A stretch of DNA of 59,522 nucleotides from Cytophagaceae bacterium (GCA_025455005.1 JALONH010000016.1:1-59522), one strand, 5' to 3'; positions 27,508-35,515 are shown, counted from the first letter of the stretch. A program made the numbers and translations. Notes: generated by a model from the sequence alone, not told the origin.

Positions 27508-27882
27508 TCAAATTCGAAATACTTCTAAAGAAATAAAACGCTTTTTAGAATTGAAAAAAATGTCATAGGATTCCGACAAGAGACTGTTACTAGTATCATC
27601 TATTGTTGAACTAAATGAAATCAAAGAGAAGTAATAAGCCGGTTGAAAAAGAGAACCTTTTTCTAAAAGAACATAGGAAAAAAGAGCGTTATGTTCAAAT
27701 GCATCGGTAACTTTCAATATTATTTCATGAGAGGAACAACATGACTTCTTGTCACAACACTTTTTATCTAACAATCCGATGGCCACAAGCTCCCCATAGC
27801 AAAAATGCTGATACATTTTAATGCCTGTAGTAGACAAAATAAGTATAACAACTAAAAGAAATATGGAAAACTTCTTCATCAT
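27508..27882 (-). CDS. HYC_CC_PP-like small exported protein
   Basis: 124 residues with an N-terminal hydrophobic signal or anchor (about 5-22), then 'YQHFCYGEL' and 'DKKCCDKKSCC' (C28, C42, C43, C48, C49). This resembles a Bacteroidota family named for its H-Y-C and CC motifs. Here the first motif is HFC and the usual C-terminal PP is not seen. The rest is hydrophobic/aromatic without a recognisable fold. It is the first gene of the cluster, and its start faces efp across a 151-base divergent region. Function unknown; metal binding is suggested by the cysteines and neighbours. Confidence 0.7.
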   Translation of the reverse strand: MMKKFSIFLLVVILILSTTGIKMYQHFCYGELVAIGLLDKKCCDKKSCCSSHEIILKVTDAFEHNALFSYVLLEKGSLFQPAYYFSLISFSSTIDDTSNSLLSESYDIFFNSKKRFISLEVFRI

Positions 27883-28006
27883 GTTTATTTAACGATATAC
27901 TAATATAAAAAATTCCTTTCATATATACAAATATTTGACTTTCAAGCTAAGAATTGACTTCATCTAAAATTCCTGCGGTAAATTTTACATAGTTTACCGG
28001 ATTATG

Positions 28007-28014
28007 TACCTTTG
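28007..28014 (+). promoter_or_regulatory. Bacteroidota -7 promoter element (TACCTTTG) for efp
   Basis: Exact TAnnTTTG match, 19 bases upstream of the efp ATG, implying a short leader. Confidence 0.7.
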
Positions 28015-28033
28015 TAGTCCTATTTAAACTATT

Positions 28034-28594
28034 ATGGCTAAACCAAAAGACATTTCCAGAGGTTCATTTATTCGTTTTAACGGAGAATTGGTTAACGTTA
28101 TTGAAATTGAACACCGCACCCCGGGTAATTTAAGGGCTTTTTATCAAGCTAAAATGAAAAACGTTCGAAGTGGTAAATCTGCCGAAGCACGTTGGGGAGC
28201 AGATGAAGACATTGATTTAGTTCGCGTAGAAGTACGTGAATTACAGTATTTATATCGGGATGGGGAGAGTTTAGTTTGTATGGATAATGAAACATTTGAT
28301 CAACTTTACATTCCGGTAGAATTATTTGGGGATTCCATTGATTTTGTAAAAGAAGAACAGGTGATGTTGATTTCATTTGATGGATCTACTCCAATATTCG
28401 GAGAAATACCTTCTCATGTAGAAATGGTTATTGATTATACAGAACCGGGTATAAAAGGAGATACAGCAACAAAAACGTTAAAACCGGCCACATTAGAAAA
28501 CGGCACTCAGATCAGTGTTCCATTATTTGTTGATATTGGAGATAAAATACGAATAGATACTCGAACTCGTGCATATGTAGAACGTGTTAAATAA
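28034..28594 (+). CDS. efp: Translation elongation factor P
   Basis: 186 residues, full-length EF-P with KOW-like N-domain and two OB domains. The conserved 'TYTEPG'-type block reads 'DYTEPGIKGDTATKTLKPATLENG', and the C-terminus is 'IDTRTRAYVERVK'. EF-P relieves ribosome stalling at polyproline stretches. The loop tip that carries the modified Lys34 in Escherichia coli (PGKGQA) reads TPGNLRAF here, with Asn32 at that site and Arg at 34. No epm or ear modification genes are in the window. It has its own promoter and terminator. Confidence 0.96.
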   Translation: MAKPKDISRGSFIRFNGELVNVIEIEHRTPGNLRAFYQAKMKNVRSGKSAEARWGADEDIDLVRVEVRELQYLYRDGESLVCMDNETFDQLYIPVELFGDSIDFVKEEQVMLISFDGSTPIFGEIPSHVEMVIDYTEPGIKGDTATKTLKPATLENGTQISVPLFVDIGDKIRIDTRTRAYVERVK

Positions 28595-28597
28595 CCC

Positions 28598-28619
28598 AAA
28601 GCCCTTACGGGCTTTTTTT
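28598..28619 (+). terminator. Rho-independent terminator of efp
   Basis: Stem AGCCC/GGGCT with a TTAC loop followed by a run of seven T, directly after the efp stop. Confidence 0.88.
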
Positions 28620-28740
28620 ATTGCCTAAGCCACCAAGTGATGGTAATAAGCAAAAGGATTCCACAAAACATGATACCATACATAATAAGGTCGGTCATCA
28701 TGTATTTTTTGTATTTTTGATAAAAGGACTTTAATGACAT
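28618..28740 (-). CDS. Very small single-span membrane protein (40 aa)
   Basis: ATG at 28740 to TAA at 28618-28620 encodes 40 residues. A basic amphipathic head (MSLKSFYQKYKKYMMTDL) is followed by one strong hydrophobic helix (about residues 19-36) and ends WWLRQ. The layout looks like a genuine small Bacteroidota membrane protein rather than a chance frame, but I cannot name a family. Its start lies only four bases from the divergent gene at 28745, and its coding sequence contains the predicted promoter of that gene. The stop sits in the T-run of the efp terminator. Confidence 0.5.
   Translation of the reverse strand: MSLKSFYQKYKKYMMTDLIMYGIMFCGILLLITITWWLRQ
28712..28719 (+). promoter_or_regulatory. 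Candidate -7 element (TATTTTTG) for the 28745 gene
   Basis: Exact TAnnTTTG match, 25 bases upstream of the ATG at 28745. It lies inside the antisense 40-residue ORF. No -33 TTG is evident. Confidence 0.5.
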
Positions 28741-28744
28741 ACGT

Positions 28745-29005
28745 ATGAATATAGAACAAATCAAACTAAATACACCTAATGCTTGGGGTGAATTTATAGA
28801 ATATTACCAACAATCTTTAACTCCAAACACATCTACCCTGACCCCTGAAGCTATTCCTTTCCCCTTCTTTTTAGGAAGTTGTTTTTTATTTTTCAGAGAA
28901 GTATCGATTGAGTTAGATCTTAACAATACAGACACTTCGGTATTACCTACCATAATAATGGAAGCTTTCCAACTTCTTGAAAACAATATGGCCCACTTCT
29001 CTTAA
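28745..29005 (+). CDS. Small hypothetical protein upstream of a GT-C-like membrane protein
   Basis: 86 residues without signal peptide or membrane helix. It has an acidic/aromatic N-terminus ('AWGEFIEYYQQ'), a hydrophobic centre ('FPFFLGSCFLFFREVSIEL') and a C-terminal helix ('IIMEAFQLLENN'). I do not recognise the family. Its TAA (29003-29005) is one base before the ATG of the membrane protein, so the pair is very likely co-translated. Confidence 0.6.
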   Translation: MNIEQIKLNTPNAWGEFIEYYQQSLTPNTSTLTPEAIPFPFFLGSCFLFFREVSIELDLNNTDTSVLPTIIMEAFQLLENNMAHFS

Positions 29006-29006
29006 A

Positions 29007-30206
29007 ATGGTATCTTATTTTGAAAAAAAATCTACTATATTTTTTTTCAGCTATCTTCTTCTGTACGTAATCTTTCTACTGCTTTTTGTTGGTCTTGACC
29101 ATAGACCTTGGACAGATGAGTATCACTTTCATAGAACCATACGTTTGTTTATTACATCACCTAACCTTCAAACATTAAAAACGTATGAAGAAATGTCAAC
29201 TCCATTACCATTTATATTGTATGCATTATGGAGCAAATTAGGCACTGTTGAATTGGAATGGTTACGTGTTTTTTCTTTATTAATCTTTTGTACAACATCT
29301 ATAGTTTTAAGGCAGTATTTAGCTTTATTCTCCACACCTTGGTTATCTAATGTGGGAATACTTCTTTTTAGTTTAAACCCATATATTATAGGTTTAAGCT
29401 TATTTGTATATACCGATATGTTATGTATACTTTTCTTTATATCGGCTCTTTATTTTTATAAAAACAAAAACTACCACTATATGGCTTTAAGCATTACCGC
29501 TGCTATAGCTTGCAGGCAATATGCTGTATTTTTACCGATTGGACTTTTTATTACCTTGCTGATAGAAAATAACTTCAGATATAGAGTTATTTTAAAACCC
29601 ACTGTTTACTTGCTCGCTTCTTTGATGCCTTTCATACCTCTTGTTCTTTTATGGAATGGAATTCATCCGGACAACAACCTTCACAAGCTCTATATTCCCT
29701 ATGCCTTTTCTTATCATCCCTCCGCTACCGTTGCCTATATCATTAGCCTATTTTTATACAGTATCCCGATATCTTTACTCGTCCTGTTTACATCAAAAGT
29801 TAGTAGTAAAGTTGTTGCGATAAGTATATTCCTTTCGATTTTGTATTGGATTATACCTGTAAGACCATCAGAATGTAGTGTAGAAGGTGGATTTACAACT
29901 ATCGGGTTAATTGACAAAGCCCTTCATACCATTCTAGCAGAAACATGCTTAATCGATTGTTTCTATTTCATTGCTTTCGGATTAGGGATATATTTTCTGG
30001 GGATAATGACCTTAGAAAATATCAGGTATAAAAAGTATCTTACAGTAGTTATAATACTTTGTTATTTAGCTGTCATGCCCTTTTCTTATATAACTTGGGA
30101 AAAATATATACTGCCACTGCTACCGGTAGTGTTAGCATGGGGATTAGATAAAAACAATCAGTGGATTAGTTTCCTCTGTAATCGATTTCCGATACTTCGC
30201 TCTTAA
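29007..30206 (+). CDS. Polytopic GT-C-like glycosyltransferase (ALG10/PMT-like layout)
   Basis: 399 residues from the ATG at 29007; a TTG at 28977 would overlap the previous gene and is rejected. About ten membrane helices. An acidic pair in the first extracytoplasmic loop ('RPWTDEYHFHRTIRLF', D37-E38) is followed by 'STPLPFILYALW'. Further in are 'ACRQYAVFLP' and, near the end, 'WEKYILPLLPVVLAWG'. This arrangement fits GT-C enzymes, which use lipid-linked sugars, and is loosely reminiscent of ALG10-type glucosyltransferases. Substrate unknown. Its last 41 bases overlap the 3' end of the convergent PorT-like gene. Confidence 0.65.
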   Translation: MVSYFEKKSTIFFFSYLLLYVIFLLLFVGLDHRPWTDEYHFHRTIRLFITSPNLQTLKTYEEMSTPLPFILYALWSKLGTVELEWLRVFSLLIFCTTSIVLRQYLALFSTPWLSNVGILLFSLNPYIIGLSLFVYTDMLCILFFISALYFYKNKNYHYMALSITAAIACRQYAVFLPIGLFITLLIENNFRYRVILKPTVYLLASLMPFIPLVLLWNGIHPDNNLHKLYIPYAFSYHPSATVAYIISLFLYSIPISLLVLFTSKVSSKVVAISIFLSILYWIIPVRPSECSVEGGFTTIGLIDKALHTILAETCLIDCFYFIAFGLGIYFLGIMTLENIRYKKYLTVVIILCYLAVMPFSYITWEKYILPLLPVVLAWGLDKNNQWISFLCNRFPILRS

Positions 30207-30825
30207 TTCCAAAACTATAACCAATTGTAAATAAAAAACTTTGATTATACCATTGTGTATTTTTTTCTGCTCCTAAAGGGGTTTGAAAAATGGAAGTAAA
30301 ACCATGAGTATAACGAAATCCAATATTATACCGCTCTTTAAATTCGTATTCGATTCCGGCAACAAAACCTAGATCATATCTATTCTTATTGACCATATTA
30401 ACATCACTATATGTTTTAATAGAACCCGTAAGTGATTCAACGCTGTCCTTTTTTGATATTAATAATAAAGATACTGCAGGGCCTACAAAAGCTTGAAATC
30501 CTTTAAAATGAAAGGAGGGAGTAATAGGGTGAATATCTAAATAATAATAATTTTCTCTCAGCACTTGTCCATCAGAATCCGTTCTACTAAACGAACGATT
30601 CATATAATTGAATTCCGTTTTAATCCATAGGTATTTATCTAAATAATAATTCGCAAAAACACCGAAGGTGGGTTGTACCCTCGAATTAAAATAAGCAGCC
30701 GTATCTTTAAAATCTTTTCCTCGATATTCGCTCCAAGATATCCCACCTCTAAAACCTATATTAGCACGTTGAGCAAAGACATTTGCACAGCACAGAAGTA
30801 AAAAAACAAAAGTATATAATTTCAT
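30166..30825 (-). CDS. PorT-like outer-membrane beta-barrel protein
   Basis: 219 residues with a signal peptide (about 1-18, ending VFA-Q). The opening 'ANIGFRGGISWSEYRG' and alternating strands ('FGVFANYYLDKYLWIKTEFNYMNR', 'YDLGFVAGIEYEFKERYNIGFRY') match the PorT-type small outer-membrane barrel family. The start overlaps the MBL gene stop by four bases, and the gene ends 41 bases inside the convergent GT-C-like gene. Function unknown. Confidence 0.8.
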   Translation of the reverse strand: MKLYTFVFLLLCCANVFAQRANIGFRGGISWSEYRGKDFKDTAAYFNSRVQPTFGVFANYYLDKYLWIKTEFNYMNRSFSRTDSDGQVLRENYYYLDIHPITPSFHFKGFQAFVGPAVSLLLISKKDSVESLTGSIKTYSDVNMVNKNRYDLGFVAGIEYEFKERYNIGFRYTHGFTSIFQTPLGAEKNTQWYNQSFLFTIGYSFGIKSEVSEIDYRGN

Positions 30826-31664
30826 AATAACGTTTCAGCTAAAGTAAAGAAATGATGAGCTCGTACCCCTTTTTCAGTATGGATTAACGTACAACATTCA
30901 ACGTGAGGATCGTGTTCGAATATTATTATCCAATCTAAATCAACAGCCATTTGAAGAATTGACTTTTTCTCATCCATTGTTAATAATGGACGAACGTCAT
31001 AACTCATTACATAAGGAATAGGTATATGACCATGTGAAGGTATTAAATCCGCTGCAAACAAATACTTTTTTGTAGGTGTTTTTATGAGAGGTAATAATTG
31101 TTTTTCAGTATGACCGTCTACGGTTATCATTTCTAAGAAAGACCATTGAGGTAAATCTATATCCCAGAATTTTAACTGACCACTTTGTTGTATCGGTAAT
31201 ATATTTTCTTCTAAAAAGGAAGCTTTCTCTCTATCGTTAGGTTGAATAGCCCAGTTCCATTGACCACTATGCGTCCAATACGTAGCCTTGGGAAACGTTG
31301 TTGATATGCGTCCATCACCTTTTTTAATAGTTGCTCCTCCTACGTGGTCAAAATGAAGATGCGTCATTATGACGTCTGTAATATCATCCGGCGTAAGTGA
31401 CATTTCGCTTAATACATCTTCCCATGTGCGGGTATTGGTGCGATGATAATGTTTAAAAAAGGCTTCGGATTGTTTGTTACCTAAACCTGTATCAATGATT
31501 ATGTTTTTGTTTTCACACGAAATAAAAATGCACCTGGAAGCCCAGGTGCATAGATTATGTTCATCAGCGGTATTATATCGTGTCCAAATAGACTTAGGCA
31601 CTACGCCAAACATAGCTCCCCCATCTAATTTAAACGAACCTAAATTAAATGCTTTTACAATCAT
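30822..31664 (-). CDS. Metallo-beta-lactamase-fold hydrolase
   Basis: 280 residues. The zinc-binding HLHFDH motif is at 102-107, preceded by 'NIIIDTGLGNK' and followed by 'VDGHTEKQLLPL' and a late 'IIFEHDPHVE' block, so the two-metal MBL fold appears complete. It has no signal peptide and is probably cytoplasmic. Relatives include quorum-lactonase-like and general hydrolases, so the substrate cannot be named. It starts 2 bases after accA and is coupled to the PorT-like gene by a 4-base overlap. Confidence 0.85.
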   Translation of the reverse strand: MIVKAFNLGSFKLDGGAMFGVVPKSIWTRYNTADEHNLCTWASRCIFISCENKNIIIDTGLGNKQSEAFFKHYHRTNTRTWEDVLSEMSLTPDDITDVIMTHLHFDHVGGATIKKGDGRISTTFPKATYWTHSGQWNWAIQPNDREKASFLEENILPIQQSGQLKFWDIDLPQWSFLEMITVDGHTEKQLLPLIKTPTKKYLFAADLIPSHGHIPIPYVMSYDVRPLLTMDEKKSILQMAVDLDWIIIFEHDPHVECCTLIHTEKGVRAHHFFTLAETLL

Positions 31665-31666
31665 GA

Positions 31667-32617
31667 TTACCCTTCCACGGTAACACCCATGGACGCAAAT
31701 TTTTCAATACGTTTTGCAATCCTCTCTTTGGCGCTTAGTTCATTTAATTCCAATAACATTTTGGATAGTTCGTCTTTCAAAGTTTGATACATCCAAGATG
31801 GATCCTGATGTGCACCACCTAAAGGTTCACCAATTATACCATCGATTAAACCATGTTGCAACATGTCTTCAGCAGTCAATTTTAAAGCTTCTGCTGCTAA
31901 TTCTTTATAATCCCAACTTCTCCATAAAATAGAAGAACACGATTCCGGAGAAATAACAGAATACCATGTATTTTCCAACATCATCACTTTATCTCCGATA
32001 GCAATACCTAAAGCACCTCCGGAGGCACCTTCACCTATTATAATACAAATAACAGGTACTTTTAGCATAAACATTTCTTTTAAGTTTCTGGCTATGGCTT
32101 CTGCTTGTCCTCTTTCTTCCGCTTCTAAACCGGGATATGCTCCTGGAGTATCAATCAATGTTACAATAGGTTTATTAAACTTCTCGGCTAATTTCATTAA
32201 TCGAAGCGCCTTTCGGTAACCATCCGGATTTGCCATACCGAAGTTTCGAACTTGACGTTCTTTTGTTTTGCGTCCTTTCTGGTGACCAATAATCATAAAG
32301 GTTTGTTCTCCAATTGTGCCAAACCCTCCAACCATTGCCATATCATCTTTAACCGCTCGGTCTCCGTGTAATTCAATAAAAGTATCACACATCCCTTGAA
32401 TATAATCTAATGTATAAGGACGCTCCGGATGTCTAGATAACTGAACACGTTGCCAACGCGTGAGATTAGAATAAATATCTTTTTTTAATTCTAAAATTTT
32501 AGCTTCCAAGGATTTTACTTCTTTGGTTACATCCACTTCACTTTCTTCCGCTACTTGTTTCATTTCAGCTAATTTGGTTTCCAAATCGCCGATGGGTTTT
32601 TCAAAATCTAAATACAT
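31667..32617 (-). CDS. accA: Acetyl-CoA carboxylase carboxyltransferase subunit alpha
   Basis: 316 residues, standard AccA length. With AccD it transfers the carboxyl group from biotin to acetyl-CoA in fatty-acid synthesis. Signatures: '[20 protein letters not shown]', '[22 protein letters not shown]', '[11 protein letters not shown]', '[19 protein letters not shown]' and '[12 protein letters not shown]'. It is the first gene of the accA-MBL-PorT operon, with a TAnnTTTG promoter upstream. Confidence 0.97.
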   Translation of the reverse strand: MYLDFEKPIGDLETKLAEMKQVAEESEVDVTKEVKSLEAKILELKKDIYSNLTRWQRVQLSRHPERPYTLDYIQGMCDTFIELHGDRAVKDDMAMVGGFGTIGEQTFMIIGHQKGRKTKERQVRNFGMANPDGYRKALRLMKLAEKFNKPIVTLIDTPGAYPGLEAEERGQAEAIARNLKEMFMLKVPVICIIIGEGASGGALGIAIGDKVMMLENTWYSVISPESCSSILWRSWDYKELAAEALKLTAEDMLQHGLIDGIIGEPLGGAHQDPSWMYQTLKDELSKMLLELNELSAKERIAKRIEKFASMGVTVEG

Positions 32618-32653
32618 AATTCTAGTATAGGTAAAACCTTATTTTAGAGAATA

Positions 32654-32661
32654 CAAAAGTA
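32654..32661 (-). promoter_or_regulatory. Bacteroidota -7 promoter element (TACTTTTG) for accA
   Basis: On the minus strand this reads TACTTTTG, exact TAnnTTTG, 36 bases upstream of the accA ATG. Confidence 0.65.
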
Positions 32662-32731
32662 GTAAAAAATGAATAAAGGCTGGATTAATAGAGTACATAT
32701 TAAATATTGTGGAAAATTTAGCCGCAAACTG

Positions 32732-32762
32732 TTGCAGAATAGGTCAAATTACTCTATTTTTG
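32732..32762 (+). promoter_or_regulatory. Promoter of tRNA-Asp (TTG-N20-TATTTTTG)
   Basis: A -33 TTG (32732-32734) and an exact -7 TATTTTTG (32755-32762) are separated by 20 bases, the best-formed Bacteroidota promoter in the window. It lies 30 bases before the mature tRNA 5' end. Confidence 0.8.
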
Positions 32763-32792
32763 CATCACAATTTAGGAAACGACCTAAATAAT

Positions 32793-32866
32793 GGAGTGGT
32801 AGTTCAGCTGGTTAGAACGCCTGCCTGTCACGCAGGAGGTCGCGGGTTCGAGTCCCGTCCATTCCG
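32793..32866 (+). tRNA. tRNA-Asp (anticodon GTC)
   Basis: A 74-base cloverleaf. Acceptor stem GGAGTGG/CCATTCC with one G-T pair, D-arm with AGTTCAGCTGGTTAGAAC, anticodon stem CCTGC/GCAGG with anticodon GTC at 32827-32829, and T-arm CGGGTTCGAGTCCCG. The discriminator base is G. CCA is not encoded directly after it (the genome reads CAC), so it must be added by the CCA enzyme. Confidence 0.97.
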
Positions 32867-32872
32867 CACCAA

Positions 32873-32898
32873 AGCCTCAGAAATTCTGAGGCTTTTTT
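32873..32898 (+). terminator. Terminator of tRNA-Asp
   Basis: Eight-base stem AGCCTCAG/CTGAGGCT around AAATT, followed by a T-run, six bases after the tRNA. Confidence 0.9.
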
Positions 32899-32935
32899 GT
32901 TTAACGATACCTACCTTCCATATCCTTTAGCGGCA

Positions 32936-32953
32936 TTTATACTATAGTATAAA
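32936..32953. repeat. 18-base perfect palindrome (TTTATACTATAGTATAAA)
   Basis: A perfect self-complementary 18-mer in the intergenic stretch after tRNA-Asp, with a second palindrome AATTGTACAATT at 32978-32989. It has no T-tract and no loop, so it looks like a protein-binding site rather than a terminator. No owner gene is obvious: the adjacent genes both end here. Confidence 0.5.
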
Positions 32954-32997
32954 CTACCGAAACTGATTTCCGGATTTAATTGTACAATTTGAGCAAT

Positions 32998-33023
32998 AAA
33001 AAAAGCCATAATACTATGGCTTT
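32998..33023 (-). terminator. Terminator of the 33065-34546 gene
   Basis: Stem AAAGCCATA/TATGGCTTT with a four-base loop. On the minus strand it ends in a T-run and lies about 40 bases after the stop. Confidence 0.8.
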
Positions 33024-33064
33024 AAAATCCCTTACTAACCTATTAGCTACTGCACAATTCCCGA

Positions 33065-34546
33065 TTAATAATTAACTTTATATACTCCTATTATCTTTTC
33101 TTTAGGGGCTTTCTTTTCTTCCCTTTGAATTTTATTTTGTATTAATATCAGATTATTTTCATACCACCAATTACCGGATACAAACGTAAAACTTTTAACC
33201 ACGTCATCTTTCTCTTTTCCAAAAACATTTTTCACTATTTCTTTTTCTTTTAAAAAAACCCCCTCAACTAAAGTGTAACTTTTGTATTCATATTTATTTG
33301 CAAACGAGACTATAACTTCATTTTTATTTAGTATTATATTTAAATGCGTTTGTGGGGTTTTGGGCATATAGTACATATTTGTAAGGATTGAATTACTCCA
33401 TAAAAAATTACATTTTTCATCAAATCCAACAATAGAGCCATGTGTGTATTGATACCCAAGAAAATAAGTAGAGGAAGTACCATCTCCGTTCACCCTTGAT
33501 ACATAATAGGGGTAATAAAACTCTACCGCCATTACATATTGATCATTTCCTCTTTTTAAATCATGAAACGTTGCGAACATATTTACATTCGTCTCCTCTC
33601 CGGTTTTAGAATTTTTTGCTTCTTGTTTATAATAAGCAGCTGCTTGAGTCCCTTGTAAATAGTCTGCAAAATTATTGATGGAGGTGAAATTGATATAATT
33701 GACATAAGATACTGTCCCATTCTGTATTCTTCCCATAAACACGCCATTAGGCCATCTTTTCAATCCATACATACCCATTATAGCATAATCTTCGGCTGTC
33801 ATTTTAGAGATAATATAAGAATGGATTTTATTTTCGGATGGAGGAAAATCTATAACAGAGGGTTGTCTTTTTAAATCACCGGTATGATTAAAAGTAAAAT
33901 AGACGCATTTTTTTCCTTCTTTGAAGGGAGCCATAAATTTAACAACGACTTCCTTTTGTAATTCAAAATCGGTTTCATTTACACCTTTATATTCTAAATA
34001 CAATTTTGTTAATTTAGTAAAATCGATAACCTCTGTTTGTTTAGTCATCAAATCGTAGGTTGTAACGTATACCTTATCTTTTTTCTTGGTAAGACTGGTA
34101 AGAATCGCTTTACCTTTTAACATAAAAAAATCATCCACTATAGTATTGGATTTGAACTTAAAATCAATCACCGACTCTTCAAATGTGATTAAATTAAACG
34201 TAATAACTTTAACGATACCGGTATTTTCATAACTCAGCACAACATAGAGGACATCCCCTACCCTTTTTTCAAAATACTCTTCATATGCAATATCATAAGA
34301 TATTTTTTTCTCTTTTATTTTATTTAAGTTTTCATCCAATAGGACGAATGCTTTCACTCTTAAACTGTTTTTATACTCTTTTTGTCTATAGCTAAAGATA
34401 GCTTCTTTTCTATCCGTTAGAACATATGTAGTATGTTCTTCTTCATTTTTAATGGACACCTCATATTTAGCTTGAATGGCATCACTTTGCGCATAGACAC
34501 GAAATAGTAATAAGGCATAAATAAAAAACGTTGATACAATTTTCAT
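33065..34546 (-). CDS. Secreted protein of unknown function
   Basis: 493 residues with a signal peptide (about 1-19, ending VYA-Q). The mature part alternates short beta strands and charged turns ('FYYPYYVSRV', 'SYENTGIVKVITFNLITFEES') and could be a beta-propeller-like fold. No repeats or catalytic motifs are obvious, and the end ('EKIIGVYKVNY') is not a clear T9SS tail. It is a single-gene unit bounded by terminators on both sides. I do not recognise the family. Confidence 0.75.
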   Translation of the reverse strand: MKIVSTFFIYALLLFRVYAQSDAIQAKYEVSIKNEEEHTTYVLTDRKEAIFSYRQKEYKNSLRVKAFVLLDENLNKIKEKKISYDIAYEEYFEKRVGDVLYVVLSYENTGIVKVITFNLITFEESVIDFKFKSNTIVDDFFMLKGKAILTSLTKKKDKVYVTTYDLMTKQTEVIDFTKLTKLYLEYKGVNETDFELQKEVVVKFMAPFKEGKKCVYFTFNHTGDLKRQPSVIDFPPSENKIHSYIISKMTAEDYAIMGMYGLKRWPNGVFMGRIQNGTVSYVNYINFTSINNFADYLQGTQAAAYYKQEAKNSKTGEETNVNMFATFHDLKRGNDQYVMAVEFYYPYYVSRVNGDGTSSTYFLGYQYTHGSIVGFDEKCNFLWSNSILTNMYYMPKTPQTHLNIILNKNEVIVSFANKYEYKSYTLVEGVFLKEKEIVKNVFGKEKDDVVKSFTFVSGNWWYENNLILIQNKIQREEKKAPKEKIIGVYKVNY

Positions 34547-34594
34547 AGGTAGTATTAGATTTAAATTAATTGAATAGTTAATCTTATAAAAGTC

Positions 34595-34628
34595 AAAAAA
34601 AAAGCCTGAAAAAAATTTCAGGCTTTTA
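34595..34628 (-). terminator. Terminator of the 34645-35439 gene
   Basis: Stem AAAAGCCTGAAA pairing with TTTCAGGCTTTT. On the minus strand it is followed by a run of eight or more T. Confidence 0.88.
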
Positions 34629-34644
34629 AAAAAGATAAATCGAA

Positions 34645-35439
34645 TTACTTTTTATAAACTTTAAATGTTTGATTATCACAGTTTAAGTAATATACACCGG
34701 CTGGAGAAGACGTTATATCAATTTCTTGACCAACACCCTTACGAATCATATTACCAAATGCATCTAAAATCTCGTATTCAACTTCTCTTGAAAGGAAAAT
34801 TTTATCTGTTACTCGTTTTGGATAAAACGTTACCGGAGGTAGATCAGATGTAAACTCAACTACAGGTGAATAAAACACTTGACCATCTGCTTGTAAATAT
34901 TTTATTCTATATTGGTTTAAACCGGAATGGTGAAAGCTCTCCACTTGATAGTTATTTAAAACGGCAGAACCTTTATTGGTTACTTCTTTAACGATAACCC
35001 AAGTATTCAATCGCATTTGTTCTATAAACATTTTACCCTTGGCAGCTTCTCCACGAGTTGACCAATAAATGTTATTTTTATCAACTGTAAACGACGCCCA
35101 TACAAAAGCACTCTTTGTAGTAAGTACTTGAGGATTTAATACTTTAGGTTTGCAATCATCCTTGTGAGCAATTTTAATAGTAACAGGATCACCGACTTTC
35201 AAAAAGCTTAAATCGATTTCATACGCACTGCTATTAATATTCACTTCTCGTTTTACATCATTAACATACACTTCATTTGTGCAATAATTGCGCATATCCC
35301 CTGTAAAAGGGTTTTGCACATATAAATTCTTGTTCTGATATACACCGGTTAGGGTTAAGATACCCGCCTGTGACACGAATGCTACCAAAACAGTTGCGGT
35401 TGCAAGCAATGATTTCATAGAAAAACGAATCTTTAACAT
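34645..35439 (-). CDS. Secreted protein with a T9SS type A-like C-terminus
   Basis: 264 residues. There are two ATGs near the start (35439 and 35418); either gives a signal peptide ending near 'FVSQA-G'. The middle has beta-rich segments ('VTFYPKRVTDKIFLSREVEYEILDAFGNMIRKG'). The end 'ITSSPAGVYYLNCDNQTFKVYKK' has the layout of a T9SS type A sorting domain (G-x-YYL ... F-K-V-x-K), so cell-surface export is likely. Function unknown. It is a single-gene unit with a promoter at 35485-35515. Confidence 0.75.
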   Translation of the reverse strand: MLKIRFSMKSLLATATVLVAFVSQAGILTLTGVYQNKNLYVQNPFTGDMRNYCTNEVYVNDVKREVNINSSAYEIDLSFLKVGDPVTIKIAHKDDCKPKVLNPQVLTTKSAFVWASFTVDKNNIYWSTRGEAAKGKMFIEQMRLNTWVIVKEVTNKGSAVLNNYQVESFHHSGLNQYRIKYLQADGQVFYSPVVEFTSDLPPVTFYPKRVTDKIFLSREVEYEILDAFGNMIRKGVGQEIDITSSPAGVYYLNCDNQTFKVYKK

Positions 35440-35484
35440 CGTTATGTTTGCTTAATTAAGTTTGGAAAAAGTAATCTTTCTGAG

Positions 35485-35515
35485 CAAATATGCCTATTTA
35501 TATTTTCTTTTACAA
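35485..35515 (-). promoter_or_regulatory. Promoter of the 35439 gene (TTG-N20-CATATTTG)
   Basis: On the minus strand a TTG (35515-35513) is followed by 20 bases and CATATTTG (35492-35485), seven of eight consensus positions, about 46 bases before the first ATG. Confidence 0.55.

Noticed and set aside
28977-29006. TTG start extending the GT-C-like protein by ten residues
   Set aside because: It overlaps the preceding gene; the ATG at 29007, one base after that gene's stop, gives a natural membrane-protein N-terminus.
32709-32930. 73-residue plus-strand ORF
   Set aside because: It runs straight through the tRNA-Asp gene and its terminator and has no family resemblance.
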